From assembly GCA_023014365.1 (NCBI GenBank), contig JAEBUN010000006.1:1847949-1911948 (forward strand): a stretch of DNA of 64,000 bases, in the 5' to 3' direction. Below the pieces are notes generated by a model that made no database searches, had not been told where the DNA came from, and was given only the letters and a program-made list of their open reading frames with translations. The stretch comes from Lepiota brunneoincarnata. Taxonomy: Eukaryota > Basidiomycota > Agaricomycetes > Agaricales > Agaricaceae. Within the stretch, counting starts at the first letter, position 1. Every line of letters begins with the position of its first letter. Both the position numbers and the translations under genes were made by a program. Below, piece by piece: positions 32,289 through 44,822 of this stretch.

Positions 32289-32873
32289 TCTTTTTTCTCT
32301 ATTTATTGGACACAATTAATTAACTTCGCGAGATACATATCAGAACCATCATCCCACCACTGCGCCACCCATGAGGTGGCCCTCGCACCTTGGCGCTAAT
32401 AAACTCCAGTTCCATGCACGTTGCCCAATTACAACAAGGAGTCAATGCATAAGAGTGGAAAGGGCCGCGACAGAGAGCGCAAGAGATAGCATAACACTAT
32501 TGAAGCAGAGGAGGGAAGCACACGTTTAACTTAAGAAAAGAGAAGGGATCGACAACGAAGTGGCTAAGCAGTAGTGCGGAGTCGAGCAGCAACGAGAACC
32601 GTCGGCACGACAAAACCAAAGGATACAAGTAAGATAAAAATCACCACATCCCTTATCTGAAAAAAAAAAAAAAAGAGGTGCAGGTTATTGTAGACTATCG
32701 GGGCGTTATCATTCCCCTCATCATGTTCCCACAAGCATGAACAAAAATTATACTGCGTCTGTCATCGCCACATCGGCCGCAGCAGGGACCTCAGGGGACT
32801 CGGGAGGGGCCGGTGCTGAGAGTTCTATACGGCCAAACGATAACCAGATTGGCACCAGGACAGTGCGCACATA
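32289..32873. other. Convergent 3' intergenic region
   Basis: Lies between the SDR stop and the stop of the minus-strand PWWP gene. It contains a poly-A run near 32660-32673. No gene seen. Confidence 0.4.
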
Positions 32874-34421
32874 TCACTCACCCTCAGCGGTCTGGCCATT
32901 CAAATTGATCGCTGCAGTTCTTTCTGTGACACCCCCCTCCTTCTCGGCGCCTTCAGGCTTCATCGATGCAGTGGTGGCGGCCGCGACAGCAGCCTCAGCT
33001 CCGTTGGACTTGTTCGCATTCAGTATCTGGTGCCATTTCTTGACGAGGGCGTCCGCCCGCTCTCTGAACTTGAACTCCGCATCTCGGGGAACCTTATCCT
33101 CGGGGAGAATGGCAATATGGCGCATGACCTTGCCAATTTTCGAGAACTGATGGTAAGGACAGCATCGATAAGTGGAGAAAACACGCCTTTTGTGGGAAAG
33201 AACGCACTTGAAGGTACTCGATAGTTATCTTGTCATAATTCTCGACTACTGTAAAGAGAGTATCGATCGCGGGCATATCCTGCAGACAGAACAATGAGCA
33301 GGAAAGTCAAAGCAATGCTGAGGCAATCTAACCTCTTCCTTAGGGCTTCCCTTGTGGCTCAAGAATGTTTTCTGTAGCTTATGCCGCCAGTCCCGAACCT
33401 TCAAGGCTTCGGGGTCATTACTTGACTTAGCTACACAAGGACGAATACATCAGCAACTGTCTGACCAAGCGAAAGGAACGCAGGTGTGTGGAGGGATTCA
33501 TATTGGGTTGTAAGGAGTAAGGAAAACTGACCATCATCGCCATCCTCTTCTTTGTCCCGTCTAGCCCTTTTGGAAGGAGGAGGGGTCGATTTCTTGCTGG
33601 GACCGACACCCGACTCGTCAGCAGCAGCATCTGCGTCACCTCCATCGTCATCTTCCTCAGACTCCACCATGGTATTCGACTTTCTCCCATTCTTTTTGCC
33701 TTTGGGTGCGCCCGATCTTCTCTTGGCAGACTCCGCAGAGTCCTTGGCTGACTTTGGAGCCTTCTTTGCCTTGCTAGGGCCCAACGCATCCGACTCGCGC
33801 TTCCTTTTTCTCGATTTGACCTTTGCTTTCGGGTCTTCATCGTCATTGTCGCCTGACACCTCATTTTCGCTCTCGAGCTGATCCACCTCCGCATTAGCCT
33901 CTTCCTCCGCAGCCAGACGACTCTCTGTTTCACGCTCCTCTTCCCACTTTGTTGGATCCAGAGCAATGCGATAGCCTTGCAGGAGGTCGCCCGATTTCTT
34001 GTATGGTTCGTTGATATACGACTGGATCTCATGTGACTGAAGTTTCGAGATGTCTTTAGAGACTAGCCAAGCACTGAGCGAAGGGGTCATGGGTGAGCAT
34101 ACAGCCAGAAGCGAAGGGTAATGCGATCTGCACGCACTAGTCGCCGGTTGGGAAAAAGCGGACACAATAAAAGGTAGTTTTCTTTGTGGTAGGCCGTTCT
34201 TTGAGAACAAGTGGAGGTACTGTGTTAGGATCAACGACCTGCAATGTGCGGGGACAACAACCGGCAACGAAAGAGGCGATGAGTCGATATCCTGATGCAC
34301 ATACGCGACTGCATCTTACCATGCCTGGCCAGGGGGGATAACCGCGGACCTTTCCTAGGACAATGTCGCGGGTTTCATAGAATTGTATCTCCTTTGCTGG
34401 TTTTGCGGTCTTTTTGCTCAT
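32874..34421 (-). CDS. PWWP-domain protein with C-terminal TFIIS-N/LEDGF-like helical domain
   Basis: PWWP domains bind methylated histone H3 and DNA. The start at 34421 gives MSKKTAKPAKEI, then the PWWP fold: RDIVLGKVRGYPPWPGMV, TTFYCVRFFPTGDYAWLV. A long basic/acidic linker follows (KSRKRKRESD, PSKRARRDKEEDGDD). The C-terminal helical region has DWRHKLQKTFL, MPAIDTLFTVVENYDKITIEYL, FSKIGKVMRHI and FKFRERADALVKKWHQIL. This resembles the TFIIS N-terminal/LEDGF integrase-binding fold. Short introns all splice in frame with no corrections. The architecture parallels HDGF/LEDGF-type chromatin tethers, so a role in transcription elongation on H3K36-methylated chromatin is inferred. Confidence 0.85.
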
Positions 34422-36585
34422 TGTGGCGGACGATAAGGAGATGGAGAATGATGGGATGGGTCGAGGAAAGAGAAACGACGTTCACCAAACACCACAACGT
34501 CACAACCCTTCCCTGGTCACGCCGCGTCCCGTGACCGTCACCTCACGAGGTCCGTGCCACAATGCCCCAATTTCTACCTTTTGTGCTGGCCATTACTATT
34601 GTCGATAGAAGAACTTACTGGCTCTGGAGAAGTTGGTTTCAAAGTTTCTGCGCATCGGAATAATCAGAGCTGAGCGCATTCCATCGTAAAAAACCCCACG
34701 CACCGTATGTAGTTCCGTCGGTCCCTCCTCTACCATACGGCCCTAACCAGTTCCTATCCAAGCCCACTACTTCTGCGATTGCAATTATCGCAACTCGAGC
34801 GTCAACTAATACCTTTGCACATACCGCTTGTAAAAAAAAACAAAAAAAAAAGCTCGCCAGAAGGTACGACTTGGGAAGGAGGCCAGTGGATAGGCACCTA
34901 GAGAACGTGAAGCAAGATGCGATCAGCATCAAATGAATCGGTGGGGGGTCAAGCGCCCATCATCGCTCATAAGTTTTGAGTTTCCCCACCCCTGTGCATA
35001 AAATCTCCAATGAACCCGGAGGGTTCTAAAGATTTAACCCCCAGGGGTACTACGAGCCCTCAAACACCTCCCGCCCGCCCGTTCTTAGCGGCGCTCGCCA
35101 CATCAGAAACGGCCCCCGTCAATGTTGGAGGTTAGAGCTGCATTGTCAGACCATCAATAACCATACGACGATCGCACGCGACAGCATCTTTTGGTATAAA
35201 CATCCTCGCTGCCCATCATCCGACCGAGAACCGCCGAAGCGCTCGGAACTCTGCATAGCACCCCCCACCCCAGACAAAAGTCCAACAAAACCACATACCA
35301 GATGCCGGGCACAGTGGAGAGTCTCTATAAATAACGAGCAACAAGGGTAACGTGTCCCCCCCGCCAACAGTTCCACATTACCCCGAAAATGCACCTGCAA
35401 TCCACATGCAACCACGACTGCACCCACAGCTTTCGGCAAACTTTGATCGACATCTTGCAGCTTCGACACCGCTAAATCTCTAGCGGCGAACTGGCAGATT
35501 CGCTGGTAAGAATAGGAAGCGGTTAACCTAATAGCCTCGGATTCTCGCACCGTTTGACAGAGTGCATGTAGACTAATGTCGAGCTGTGGATGGGTAGGAC
35601 AGGAGGAGTACAGATTGGGTTAGGGGCTCTCCTGGCTTCTTTGGGATCTAGTGCCGAATTGCAAAATAGCAAAAGAAAAAACATCCCCCAGGGAGCAAAA
35701 CTGCGTCCACGGCCAATGATTTTTACCTGGAACCCAACTCGGGTTATTGTCTGCGTAACCCCCATCTCGCTCACTACCGCCACTGCATACACCCAACCTC
35801 CGTACAATGCCGCTCGTCCGAGTGTTGTATATAGCTTCAGAAGACCGAAACTGTACTAGGAGATTGATGGTCAGTTCGCAGACCTGTCAAACCCAGATTT
35901 GATCAGGCGTAAGAAAATCATGCACGTAAATCCTCCGGCGGACATGGCCTGGCGGGCCCCTGGTTGAGGCTAGCAGAGTTGTTTACACAAAACTGCCACA
36001 TAATGTGTGGTGTCCACTGCTAGACTAACATTGCTGCTGAACACTCCCAGTCATGAAAAAACCCATGGGGAATGGTATTTTTAGCAATGTGTCGACTGTC
36101 ATCATGATGCCAGGACGACAAGAGCGTTTGATGTCCACCTTCACACGTGTTGACATGAAACGAACGAGTTCATTTCCAACCATTCTCCAAGAGAGCGTAG
36201 TGTGTATGCATCAATAAGACAAAAACAAATAAAAAAAGAAAACTCGATTATAACAAGGATATATAAAATCAACGAGCACGGCTGAAAAGGGAGCGACAAC
36301 CGTTGGAAGAGTGTGGGGTAAAATACCAGACATACACTATGGGTGAATGGAAAAAAAGAAGAGGTATCAGAGACACTATAAAAATCCCGGAGCAAGAAAG
36401 CAATGACAGCTATCATCAAACCAGCTCGGATCGGCGGTCAAGGAGGGGGGGAAGAGTTGAAGTAGTTTGGGTAGGTAAAAGCATGTTGCAGATGGCGTTG
36501 ATCGACGTGCGGGTCATGATACGTGGGTGACCAATCGAGGGAGAGAGACGATAGTACAGGGGGAGGACACAATACACCAAAGTTG
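34422..36585. other. Intergenic region, no gene recognised
   Basis: Holds the promoter of the PWWP gene and the 3' flank of Gα. Poly-A runs lie near 34831-34852. Several 60-130-codon frames lack motifs or splice context. Confidence 0.35.
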
Positions 36586-37983
36586 TTACAGCAGACCACA
36601 CTCGCGCAGGTGGAGCTGGAGAAGGATGTCTTGAATAGCACTCAGGACAACTATAGGACGCATGAGTATCAATATCAGGACTTGGCGGACGAATGCGTAC
36701 ACTTGATCTGTTGGGTGTCCGTGGCACAGGTATAGTGAGCATATATCTGCTTCGTTGCGGCACTCTGGTTGAGAGAAACGAAACGGTGCAATAGGTAGTC
36801 ACAAGCAGCATCATAGTTATCACCACCAGTGTAATCGGGGAAATAGTCACCCAATGGAGACCGCGGGAGCTTCTCTGCGAACAGATCAATCTTGTTCAGG
36901 AAGAGAATCTAGCAACCAAGTGAGACTATGACCCGGCGAATGATAGGTGTACATACGATGGACGTCTTAACGAACCAGCGAGAGTTGCATATCGAATCGA
37001 AGAGGGTAAGAGCCTCTTGCATACGATTCTGTAAAAATGGAGGGATGAGGGCGAGTAGGAGCCGAACAACGGAGAGATTCTTACCACACTCTCGTCCTCA
37101 TAGAGCATCTGATCATACTCGCTCAAACTGACAAGGAAAACGAGGGCGGTGACATTTTCGAAACAGTGGATCCACTTTTTGCGTTCGCTTCGCTGGCCAC
37201 CCACATCAAAAAGCTTGTATGTGAGCTCCCCAACCTTGAAGGTTGTTTCTGTGATGCCGGTTGTCTTGACACGACTACGAAGGATATCTTGGTCTGTGGG
37301 AAGGTAACCAGGTTGGGCCATGCGGTCAATGGCATTGAAGTAGTATACAGCTGAGTCGTTAAGCTGAAACTCGCGGGATCGGCGAACGGCTTCTTTGACG
37401 CCGGGGTCGCGCCAAAGGTTTCGGACGGCGTCCACAACGTCGCGGGGGAGAACGTCTGCCTCAATCTGGCCAGGGAGAGCGAGGATGGTTGCTCTGCGGG
37501 CGTCGTTTTGGGGGGCAAGCTGCAGGTCGAGGTGAGGCATGGCCTCGAGAATAGCACTATGGCAGGGTCAGAGGGGTAGGGGAGAGGAGAAGAGGGGTGA
37601 CGAGAGAGACGAACCGCATGGACTGTATTGTGTTTGAAAAGATAATTTCCTTGTACGAGTCCCGCTCTTGGTCGTTGTAGCCGCCGTTGTGGATGAGCTT
37701 CATCTGCTTGAGGACAGTTGACTGGAGTTGGGAGGGGGGAGAGGGGAGGATGAGGAGGGGTCCTGAGGCTGGAAGGGAGAAGAGAGAAAGCATACCTTGC
37801 CCGACTCTCCAGCGCCCAGCAAGAGCATCTTTATTTCGTTCTTTGCCATCATGCGGTCGCGTTTGAGCTGGTTCTCAATCTCATCGTTGCCTGCGAACGT
37901 GTGAGGAGGTAGGGATGGACGGTAGAACGAGACATACGAGCTTTTGCCTCTTCATCAATCGCGGAAGACTGGACACAACCCAT
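36586..37983 (-). CDS. Heterotrimeric G-protein alpha subunit
   Basis: Gα couples seven-helix receptors (in mushrooms including pheromone receptors) to cAMP or MAPK signalling. MGCVQSS at 37983 offers an N-myristoylation/palmitoylation site. Nucleotide-binding boxes are all present: G1 GAGESGKST, switch [11 protein letters not shown]3 [18 protein letters not shown]4 NKIDLF, G5 TCATDT. The C-terminus RECGLL has Cys at -4, the pertussis-toxin-type site of fungal group I/Gi-like subunits. Introns fall in MGCV..EAKAR, GESGK|STV, SMR|AILEAM, DESV|NRMQ, TSI|ILFLNK and QQIKF. All join in frame without correction. Of the large-conserved genes here it is among the cleanest. Confidence 0.96.
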
Positions 37984-38776
37984 TGTTGGAGGATTGGCGG
38001 AGGAGGTAAAGGGAAGGGAAAAAGAGGAGGGAACGAAGGGAATGAGTGGGAGACGCTGACCAATAACCCACTGCAATTTTATTCCCACACATGACTAAGC
38101 TTGCCTCATATGGCTTTTTTCTTTGTTTTGCCCGTCCCGACTCCCGACTCCCGACGCTTGACCGTATCTCTTCAACCGCCGCCGTATCGCCTTGTTGGAA
38201 CCCACGCATTGTAGCCTCACCCGACCCCTCTAATACCAGGATCCACCTTCGCGATCAAGGCAATTTCTCCCCCTCCATTGGCCCCTTATCATTATCGTTA
38301 TGTCCGTGGGCATCGAGATTAGAGCACTCCAAGGCACTCCACCCAGCCCGACGCCCACCGGCCAGTTCCACCGTTCGTTCCATCTCCACCGACACCTCCT
38401 TTGGGGCTTTCCTCTTCGGCTCCGTGGTCGACGTCATCGCCACTCACGACACCTCTTCTAAGAGGCGGGCGAAGAAGATTGACCATGGTTATTAACACCC
38501 ACGGCCCTTACAAGGGATGGAAGGTCTATTACTGCGAGGCTGAGAACTATAGTCATGGTTACCCCCAATGGCAGACTGCTAACAGCAATGCTTACCGTGT
38601 GTGTCTTCTCTACAGCACTGTCTGTCTGCTTGTATGATTATGCGCTGGACACCTTTGACGGGGTGTGAGACGAGTAGTAAGTAGACCCTGATCTTGTACG
38701 GTTGAAAAAGACGACATTCCATCAATCAATTAAGTCTCCAAATTGAAGAAAAAAAAAACATTGCCTTGAAGGTGCA
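37984..38776. other. Upstream region of Gα; no confident gene
   Basis: Pro/Ser-rich frames at 38091-38495 and a short ORF starting at 38484 (MVINTHGPYKGWKVYYC) are possible but unsupported by motif or splice structure. Confidence 0.3.
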
Positions 38777-38857
38777 TGAACCCCACCCGGATTGAACGGA
38801 TGACCTTGAGGATATCCCTGACTGGAATCTCACGCTCTACCACTGAGCTAGGGGTCC
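38777..38857 (-). tRNA. tRNA-Trp (CCA) with a short anticodon-loop intron
   Basis: The minus strand folds as a tRNA. The acceptor arm GGACCCC pairs with GGGGTTC, with discriminator A. The D-arm is GCTC-AGTGGTA-GAGC and the T-arm is ATCCG-TTCAATC-CGGGT. The anticodon loop reads TTCCAG, with CCA at 38823-38825, specifying tryptophan. About 8-10 extra bases follow the anticodon, as expected for a fungal intron after position 37. The anticodon stem has one A-C mismatch at its loop end. Confidence 0.8.
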
Positions 38858-41411
38858 CTCTAGGAAATAGCCTAGACTTGTTCCTCCATACTCTCGGTGT
38901 GACTCAACCACCTTGGCCCCTCACGCGTCGAGGTCAGCCCAGCCAGCATGCCTAGGTTTTACCCCTGTGATACCAGCAAAAGTCGATCAAACCGTTTGCA
39001 GCCCCCCGTTGCGCCAACTGGCGAGACTCACGCTTGGCGAGAGCCCGGGAATCGAACGGACCAAAGTGGTAGGTACGCTAAACACCGCAAACATGTACGG
39101 CATCCCGCATCCGCGCTGAACCATCCTTTTTTCCTTCACTATCGATCCTAAATCCCTGGCGAAGGGGGGGGGGGGACAATGTACCTGTCATCGTCAGGGT
39201 CTCTGCAACCGCTGCCTCGTCCCTAACAGAGACAAAAGCAGTCTGGACTCTGCTAGGCGATCGCCTAGGATTCCGCATCCACGTGTCCACTAATCCTTCG
39301 TCCCGTATATCCCGAACGCCGAATTTCAAGATCATCATCAGCCTCGTTGGAACGAGCGCTCACTGCGAAAGTAAACATCACTCATTGAGTTTTGGTCTCC
39401 TGCCCACAAGCCCCATCCTATATGAGGTATGGGTCCATTCTTCTTGACCTTTTAGCATTTGGACAATGGATATGGAAGACGACTGGTTGCATTCCACTGC
39501 AAACGTGCGGTGGAGACCAATGCACAATGACGAAGTCGCCAAGGCCGTTACGTTCATGCAGACCCATCCGCACTGCAAACCTTCATCGTGAAACAAAACG
39601 GGACAGCTAACTAAAGAACGCAACATGCCTGCGTGCGACGACGTTCTGGCTAATTGATCATCGTGAGCTGGAGTCTCCGCAGGTGACTGGAAGACTAGAA
39701 GAGTCGAGGTATCATTGGTCCTTGCCAATGATCGTAGTTGTCCTCTACCCATGGTAGATGATAGTAAAAATATCCCTGGAAAGGGGGGTGGCCCTATCTG
39801 AGATAGACCAATCGCCAGTTCTATCCCCCAAATCCAAGAATGACCAAGGTCCAGCGGTGATAGGCCCCTCCAAGTCGAGGAAGATGTTTACCACGATTGG
39901 TTGCCCATTCATACCCACGTGCACAAATTAAGCCGGCATGACAGAATCAAATACTCCAGAAAAACAGATCATCTAGGCCCGCTGCCCCGTGTCAAACATA
40001 AGAGTCCACCGCCAACTCAACACGTTGTAAGTCATACACCGCACAGGAACTACAATGGAAAGGTTCCTATGTTTTCATCATCTCAGTCCGTTTGTAACAT
40101 TAGCAAACCTGTGACGATCCTTTCATAAGCTACGGAATTGACGTAGGTATTTACGCATTCGGTAGCCTGAAAGAGAAATGAGCGCTGTTTAATATGCACA
40201 AATCTGCGAATACAGGGGAGACGAGTATGGTCTAATGAATAGTCGTGTCCCCCATCCCCGGGCCAGCACAACCCACCCAACTACCACTGCAGCATGGAAA
40301 GGGTCTTCGCCATCGTCAGAGACGAAATACGAGCTGTCTCCAGGAGATCACCAGAGAGACCTGATGAGAACCACATAATATCAGGGTCATTGGTGAGAAA
40401 ATTCGCAGATCGGGGTTTGGTGGGCATAAGCAGGGAGCGTGACCCTGTACGTAAGGGGAAGGGGAAGAACGGGTTGATAACTTTAGCCCAAGTGGTTCTG
40501 TTCTGGTGAGATGGTGCACTTTGCTGATGCCTGGAATAAGAAGAGAAACTATTGTCATGTGAGGGTTGGTACCTCTGATCGGGTATTGGTGATGCAGGGA
40601 TTTGTCAAGTGGTGGGTTTGCGGTGCTTGGGGTCTCTGAGGGGAGGAGTGTATATTGTATGGTGCCTGGAGACCTGGAAGAGGGCAAGGACTCCAGGCGT
40701 GTGGAATAGAATAACGTAGCAACGAATTTGGTCAATTTCTACCTAGGATCTCGAGGGTTGGTCCGTGGATGGGAGTCTTGTTCTTGGTGCACGACTCCTC
40801 TAGCGGAACGAAGGAAACATTATCTATGAAGAGGGGGAGCGGACATGGTTGGGAGTGTGGGAAGGCCAGATCTTGGTGAGGAAAGCTAAAGACACGTGGG
40901 GAGGACCTGGTGTTTCCGAATTCAGAACAGAGTTTATGTTGTCGCCATGTTTTTGTTACATGATCCTCACGGTCACTCCGGGATTTTGCCGTACACACGA
41001 TGCTTCAGGATGCCAGAGGCTTAGCTGAGCACAGCGGCTGGCAGCCGTGCTGTGGGGCAGTCGGACGTGCCTCCAATTGCTAAACGCCCATCCCAACGCA
41101 CAGCGCTTCACATTCAGACAAGAGAACACACGCCGCTCTCAAAGGCAACTCAGAGGGTACTCATCCAGGGATCTGGTCGGGCGCGGAGAAATTATCGATC
41201 ACTCCAGACCTAATATCCTGACCAAGGACAGCGGTTTCTTCTCACTGGTCACTCCACCGGGCATAACGCAAACCAACCCTAATACTAGATAGTTTTGCCA
41301 GCTCAACCCTTCCTGTCCTCAAACTCGTGTGTGTCTGCCGTTCCAGACCATTATCTTCGTCCCCTCCCCAGCTTCGATATCCGTCTTTCTCCTTTTAATC
41401 ATTCCGCTGCC
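38858..41411. other. Intergenic region
   Basis: No gene recognised. It contains a T-arm-like TTCGATTCCCGGGC on the minus strand near 39040-39060 without a complete tRNA, and a G homopolymer near 39163-39175. Confidence 0.35.
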
Positions 41412-44400
41412 ATGGTCTCAAGTGGAGGAAACGACATCTACTCCCCCTTCCGCCGCCTCCTCCTGATTCCAGACGAAGTTCCCTCATCCAGTGAAGACGG
41501 ATCTGGTCTGCACTCTCCGGTTGGTGGAGTCTTTCCTCAGATGCCTCAGATGCCTCATTTGCAGGGTGGTAGTGAGTCTTGTAAGTCGTTGCTATCGTAC
41601 CCGTATCGTCCTCTCCCTCTCAACTTCTTTTCCTTCTTAATAAAGTCCGGTATCAACCCAATCATCCCCAAGTTGACAGTCCTCCTGCCACGGAAATTCT
41701 CGCGCCGCAATTTGACTTCGCTCAAGGTCTGAACAAGAATCACCAACAGACACCGATCCTTGATACCAGACTAGAGCCTCCGAGCTCAGGCGCCCGACAA
41801 GTCACGTTCCCGCATTACAACAACCAGCCACCTCGTTACCACTTAGGGCACAACTTCCCTGTTCAACATCCACCCGTTTCTTCGCGTATTCCTGCCACCC
41901 GCCATGTTACACGTCCAGTAAATTACAGGTATATCCCACCACCGCCCGAGCAACCGTCGTCTGGTGGACCTTCTCATGATCCTATCTACTATCAACCACC
42001 TCCTGGGGTTTCGACCGGCGTAAACATGGACTCTGATCACAGGCCCAATCCCGTGGCCACTGCGGCCGAGCGAACGGAGCCTTCGATGTCAAGTGCCGCC
42101 AGCAGTTCACGAGAGGCTCGAAAGGGGATAGCACCTGTTGTCATAGCTTGTCGTCTGTGGTATGTCCGTTTTTCATTATGGTTTTTTCATTAAACCTTTT
42201 AGCGGAATGCTGATGAATTTCGGGCTTCCTTACCCTGTTGGTCTCCCTCAGTCGTGCCCGCAAAATACGATGCGACTCAACTAGGCCCGAGTGCAACAAT
42301 TGTCTCCGAAGAAATAACGATTGCGAGTATGATGCAATGCCCAAACGGAGGGGACCAGATAAGCGTCCCGGTACGCGTCAAAGGAGATGTAAAAAGAGGC
42401 CAGCAGACGATACTACACCCCCTAATCCGAAGCGTCGACGAACTGTCACTGATCCTATAATTGATCCCCAAGAACTTCAACCACACCGAGTCAAGGAAAA
42501 TATGACTGATCCCGAGCATCCATCGCCGTCCTCCCGCCATCCTGAGCGGCCTGCCGATCTTCACATCCAGACATCCACCCTTCACGCATCTCCGAGTTTG
42601 TACCGCGCTTCTTCAGCTTCGGACGATTTTGTGAAGGTATAGCTCACTGACTACTTTCTTTGCCAATGGTAATGCTCATAATGTGGGAGTACCAGGAAGA
42701 ATCTCCGATATATCGCCGTCATGCAGACCATGGCTACGAGCACGATCCGTATGCAAGGGCCGCATTTCCACGTTCCATCGATGTGAATACCTTGCCGGAT
42801 GAGCCTCATCGCATGTTTGCGTTCCCGACATCACAGACAGACGCGGTTAGGCAGCGAGGGTGGTGGGACAAGATCATTCAAGTATACGTGTAAGCGACTT
42901 CTCTTCCCCCAAATGTCTACCTACCTTGACCTCTTGAACAGCCCTCAAGAAATTGTCGAACATGTTGGTTTTTTGTACGTAGCACCTTGGGCGCAATTCT
43001 TCACGACTTGACTTCGTTGCTCTCTCAGAATCCGCAATACAACGCACCAGTTGTCGTTCGTAAATTTTGACTTCTTGGCTGCAAATTTGTGCAACGATGC
43101 TGAGCGAGTCAAGATCCAGCCTGCTTTCATTCTGGCTGCTCTTGCACTTGCTCGGCTCCTCCGGTCAAGCAATGTCGACCAGGGTGCACCCGGAATGCTC
43201 GAGGCCGTGAATCTGCGCATGCAGGCCCAAACAGCTCTGGAAGAAGCCCGTCATGCTGGTTTACTCAATGCAGATCTAGCAAAAGCGCAATTTGTGAGCA
43301 GTTATTAATGTCTACGTTATTGGTCGTTAACGTACCCTCAGCTTCTCGCGGTCTTTGAGTCTTCGGCGTATACAGAGCATAGCTATGCGAGTGCGTCTGC
43401 TACACTTCACGCGCTGGATGAAGTGATTGCAAATCTGGCACTCACGACCAATGATGCACACGATCCCACTACGTGCCGCTTCGCTCCGAACGCTGTGCCT
43501 CATGTCTTCCTCGACGATGGCCCATCTCTGACTGGTAAAACCTGCAAGTGCCTGCGTAATGAGGTCGATGACGCCTCCAAGAACTACACGAGTCGTACTT
43601 ATCGGCTTCCCTGGCATCCTGACTGGATGGATTCGCAAATCCACGACGAAGAAATTCGTCGTCTTTGCTGGGGTGCACTTAGCCTTATCTCAGAGCATAA
43701 CGCTCAGTGCGTTGCGTTTGGACGGAAAACCGGAACATTTTACCTAAATGATCCAGGAAACGTGCGTATTTTCCATTTTTTCCGTGAGATTCTTGCTTAC
43801 TCCTCATGATCCCACCTTTAGTTCGCTCTTCTTTTCCCTGGCGAGGTTTTTGATCGCGCACCCCAACATAGGGACCCGAATGATCCCTTGACGGTGAAGG
43901 AAACCGTATGGGCCCTGTATTGCCGCACTATGCTTCTCTGGAATTTCTGCGTTTCTCTCCAACAAGATCAGATCAAAGTTGATGACAAGATCGAGGCCTT
44001 CACTGACTCAGTTGGCGAGGCGCAGATAATAGAGGCTGCCCTCAATGTCCACCATTGTAACCTGGATACCACTATCTTATATCTCACGCGCGAGTACCTG
44101 TTTAAGTACGTCAATGGTGATCGCAGCCTCTTTCCGATTACTGATAGCTCTCAGCATACGTTTGCTAGTAGCACAGGCGGTCCGTGTCAGGTAGGATACA
44201 TCACCTCCTTAAACTTACAAGGCCGCCAACCTTCGCAGTGTGGTTGGTTTAGCACGATCCGACAGACCCGGCCTTTTCTTCAATGCAACGCAGGTCGAAG
44301 AATGGGGTATGTATTCGATTAAAGGCAGGAAGAATGCCACTGACAATGCGATAGTGCGATACCAGCAGGCGGTTGTTCAGAGGGTTCGAGGAACCATCTC

Positions 44401-44822
44401 TCATTTCAATCCCCCAGAGGACAATGAGCTTGTCCGAAGGCCATTTATTGTTTCGTGGTTTGTCAACCAACTACACATGTAAGCCCCATCAGCTTTTTAC
44501 TTGAATGTTGCTGAAATAACTTGCAGTGCTGTCTTGCTTTGGTTGTTCGAACAATCTACTAGCGGCCTCCTGGAACTTGTCAAGGATCTGCTCTTCATTG
44601 TCGAAAATCTGAACGCGCTCTGGACTTGCCCTGGTGAGTGATCAACCCCCCCAACAGACCTCTCACGGACTTCGTTATGAACTAATCTGTTTATCATTAG
44701 AAAATCATACTCGCACCGAAACATTGCGCACGCAATTGGTCAACGCTTGTCATGCTCGAGGAGTTACTCCCCCACCTGCGAACTATGCCGTACCTCCGAT
44801 CATCCGAACAAACACCTATTAG
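41412..44822 (+). CDS. Fungal Zn2Cys6 binuclear-cluster transcription factor
   Basis: The start at 41412 (MVSSGGNDIYSPFRRLL) opens a long Pro/Ser-rich N-terminal region. The DNA-binding domain is assembled across an intron ending near 42250: C-x2-C-x6-C-x6-C-x2-C-x6-C in ACRLCRARKIRCDSTRPEC and NNCLRRNNDC. A basic KRRGPDKRPGTRQRRCKKR follows. The large regulatory region (about 42700-44820) is helical, with FDFLAANLCNDAERVKIQPAF, LLRSSNVDQGAPGMLEAV and WHPDWMDSQIHDEEIRRLCW. This fits the fungal-specific transcription-factor middle homology region. Several short introns join the exons, and no frame correction was found necessary. Target genes are unknown. Confidence 0.88.

Noticed and set aside
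33552..33881. Plus-strand 109-codon ORF
   Set aside because: Antisense to the charged linker of the PWWP gene, which splices cleanly on the other strand.
39037..39063. Possible tRNA on the minus strand (TTCGATTCCCGGGC T-arm)
   Set aside because: No matching 5' acceptor or D-arm within 90 bases.
39163..39175. G homopolymer as a quadruplex-forming regulatory element
   Set aside because: A single uninterrupted run without spaced G-tracts; may be of inaccurate length.
40316..40998. Minus-strand ORFs of 139 and 88 codons
   Set aside because: No recognisable motif or splice context; composition looks intergenic.
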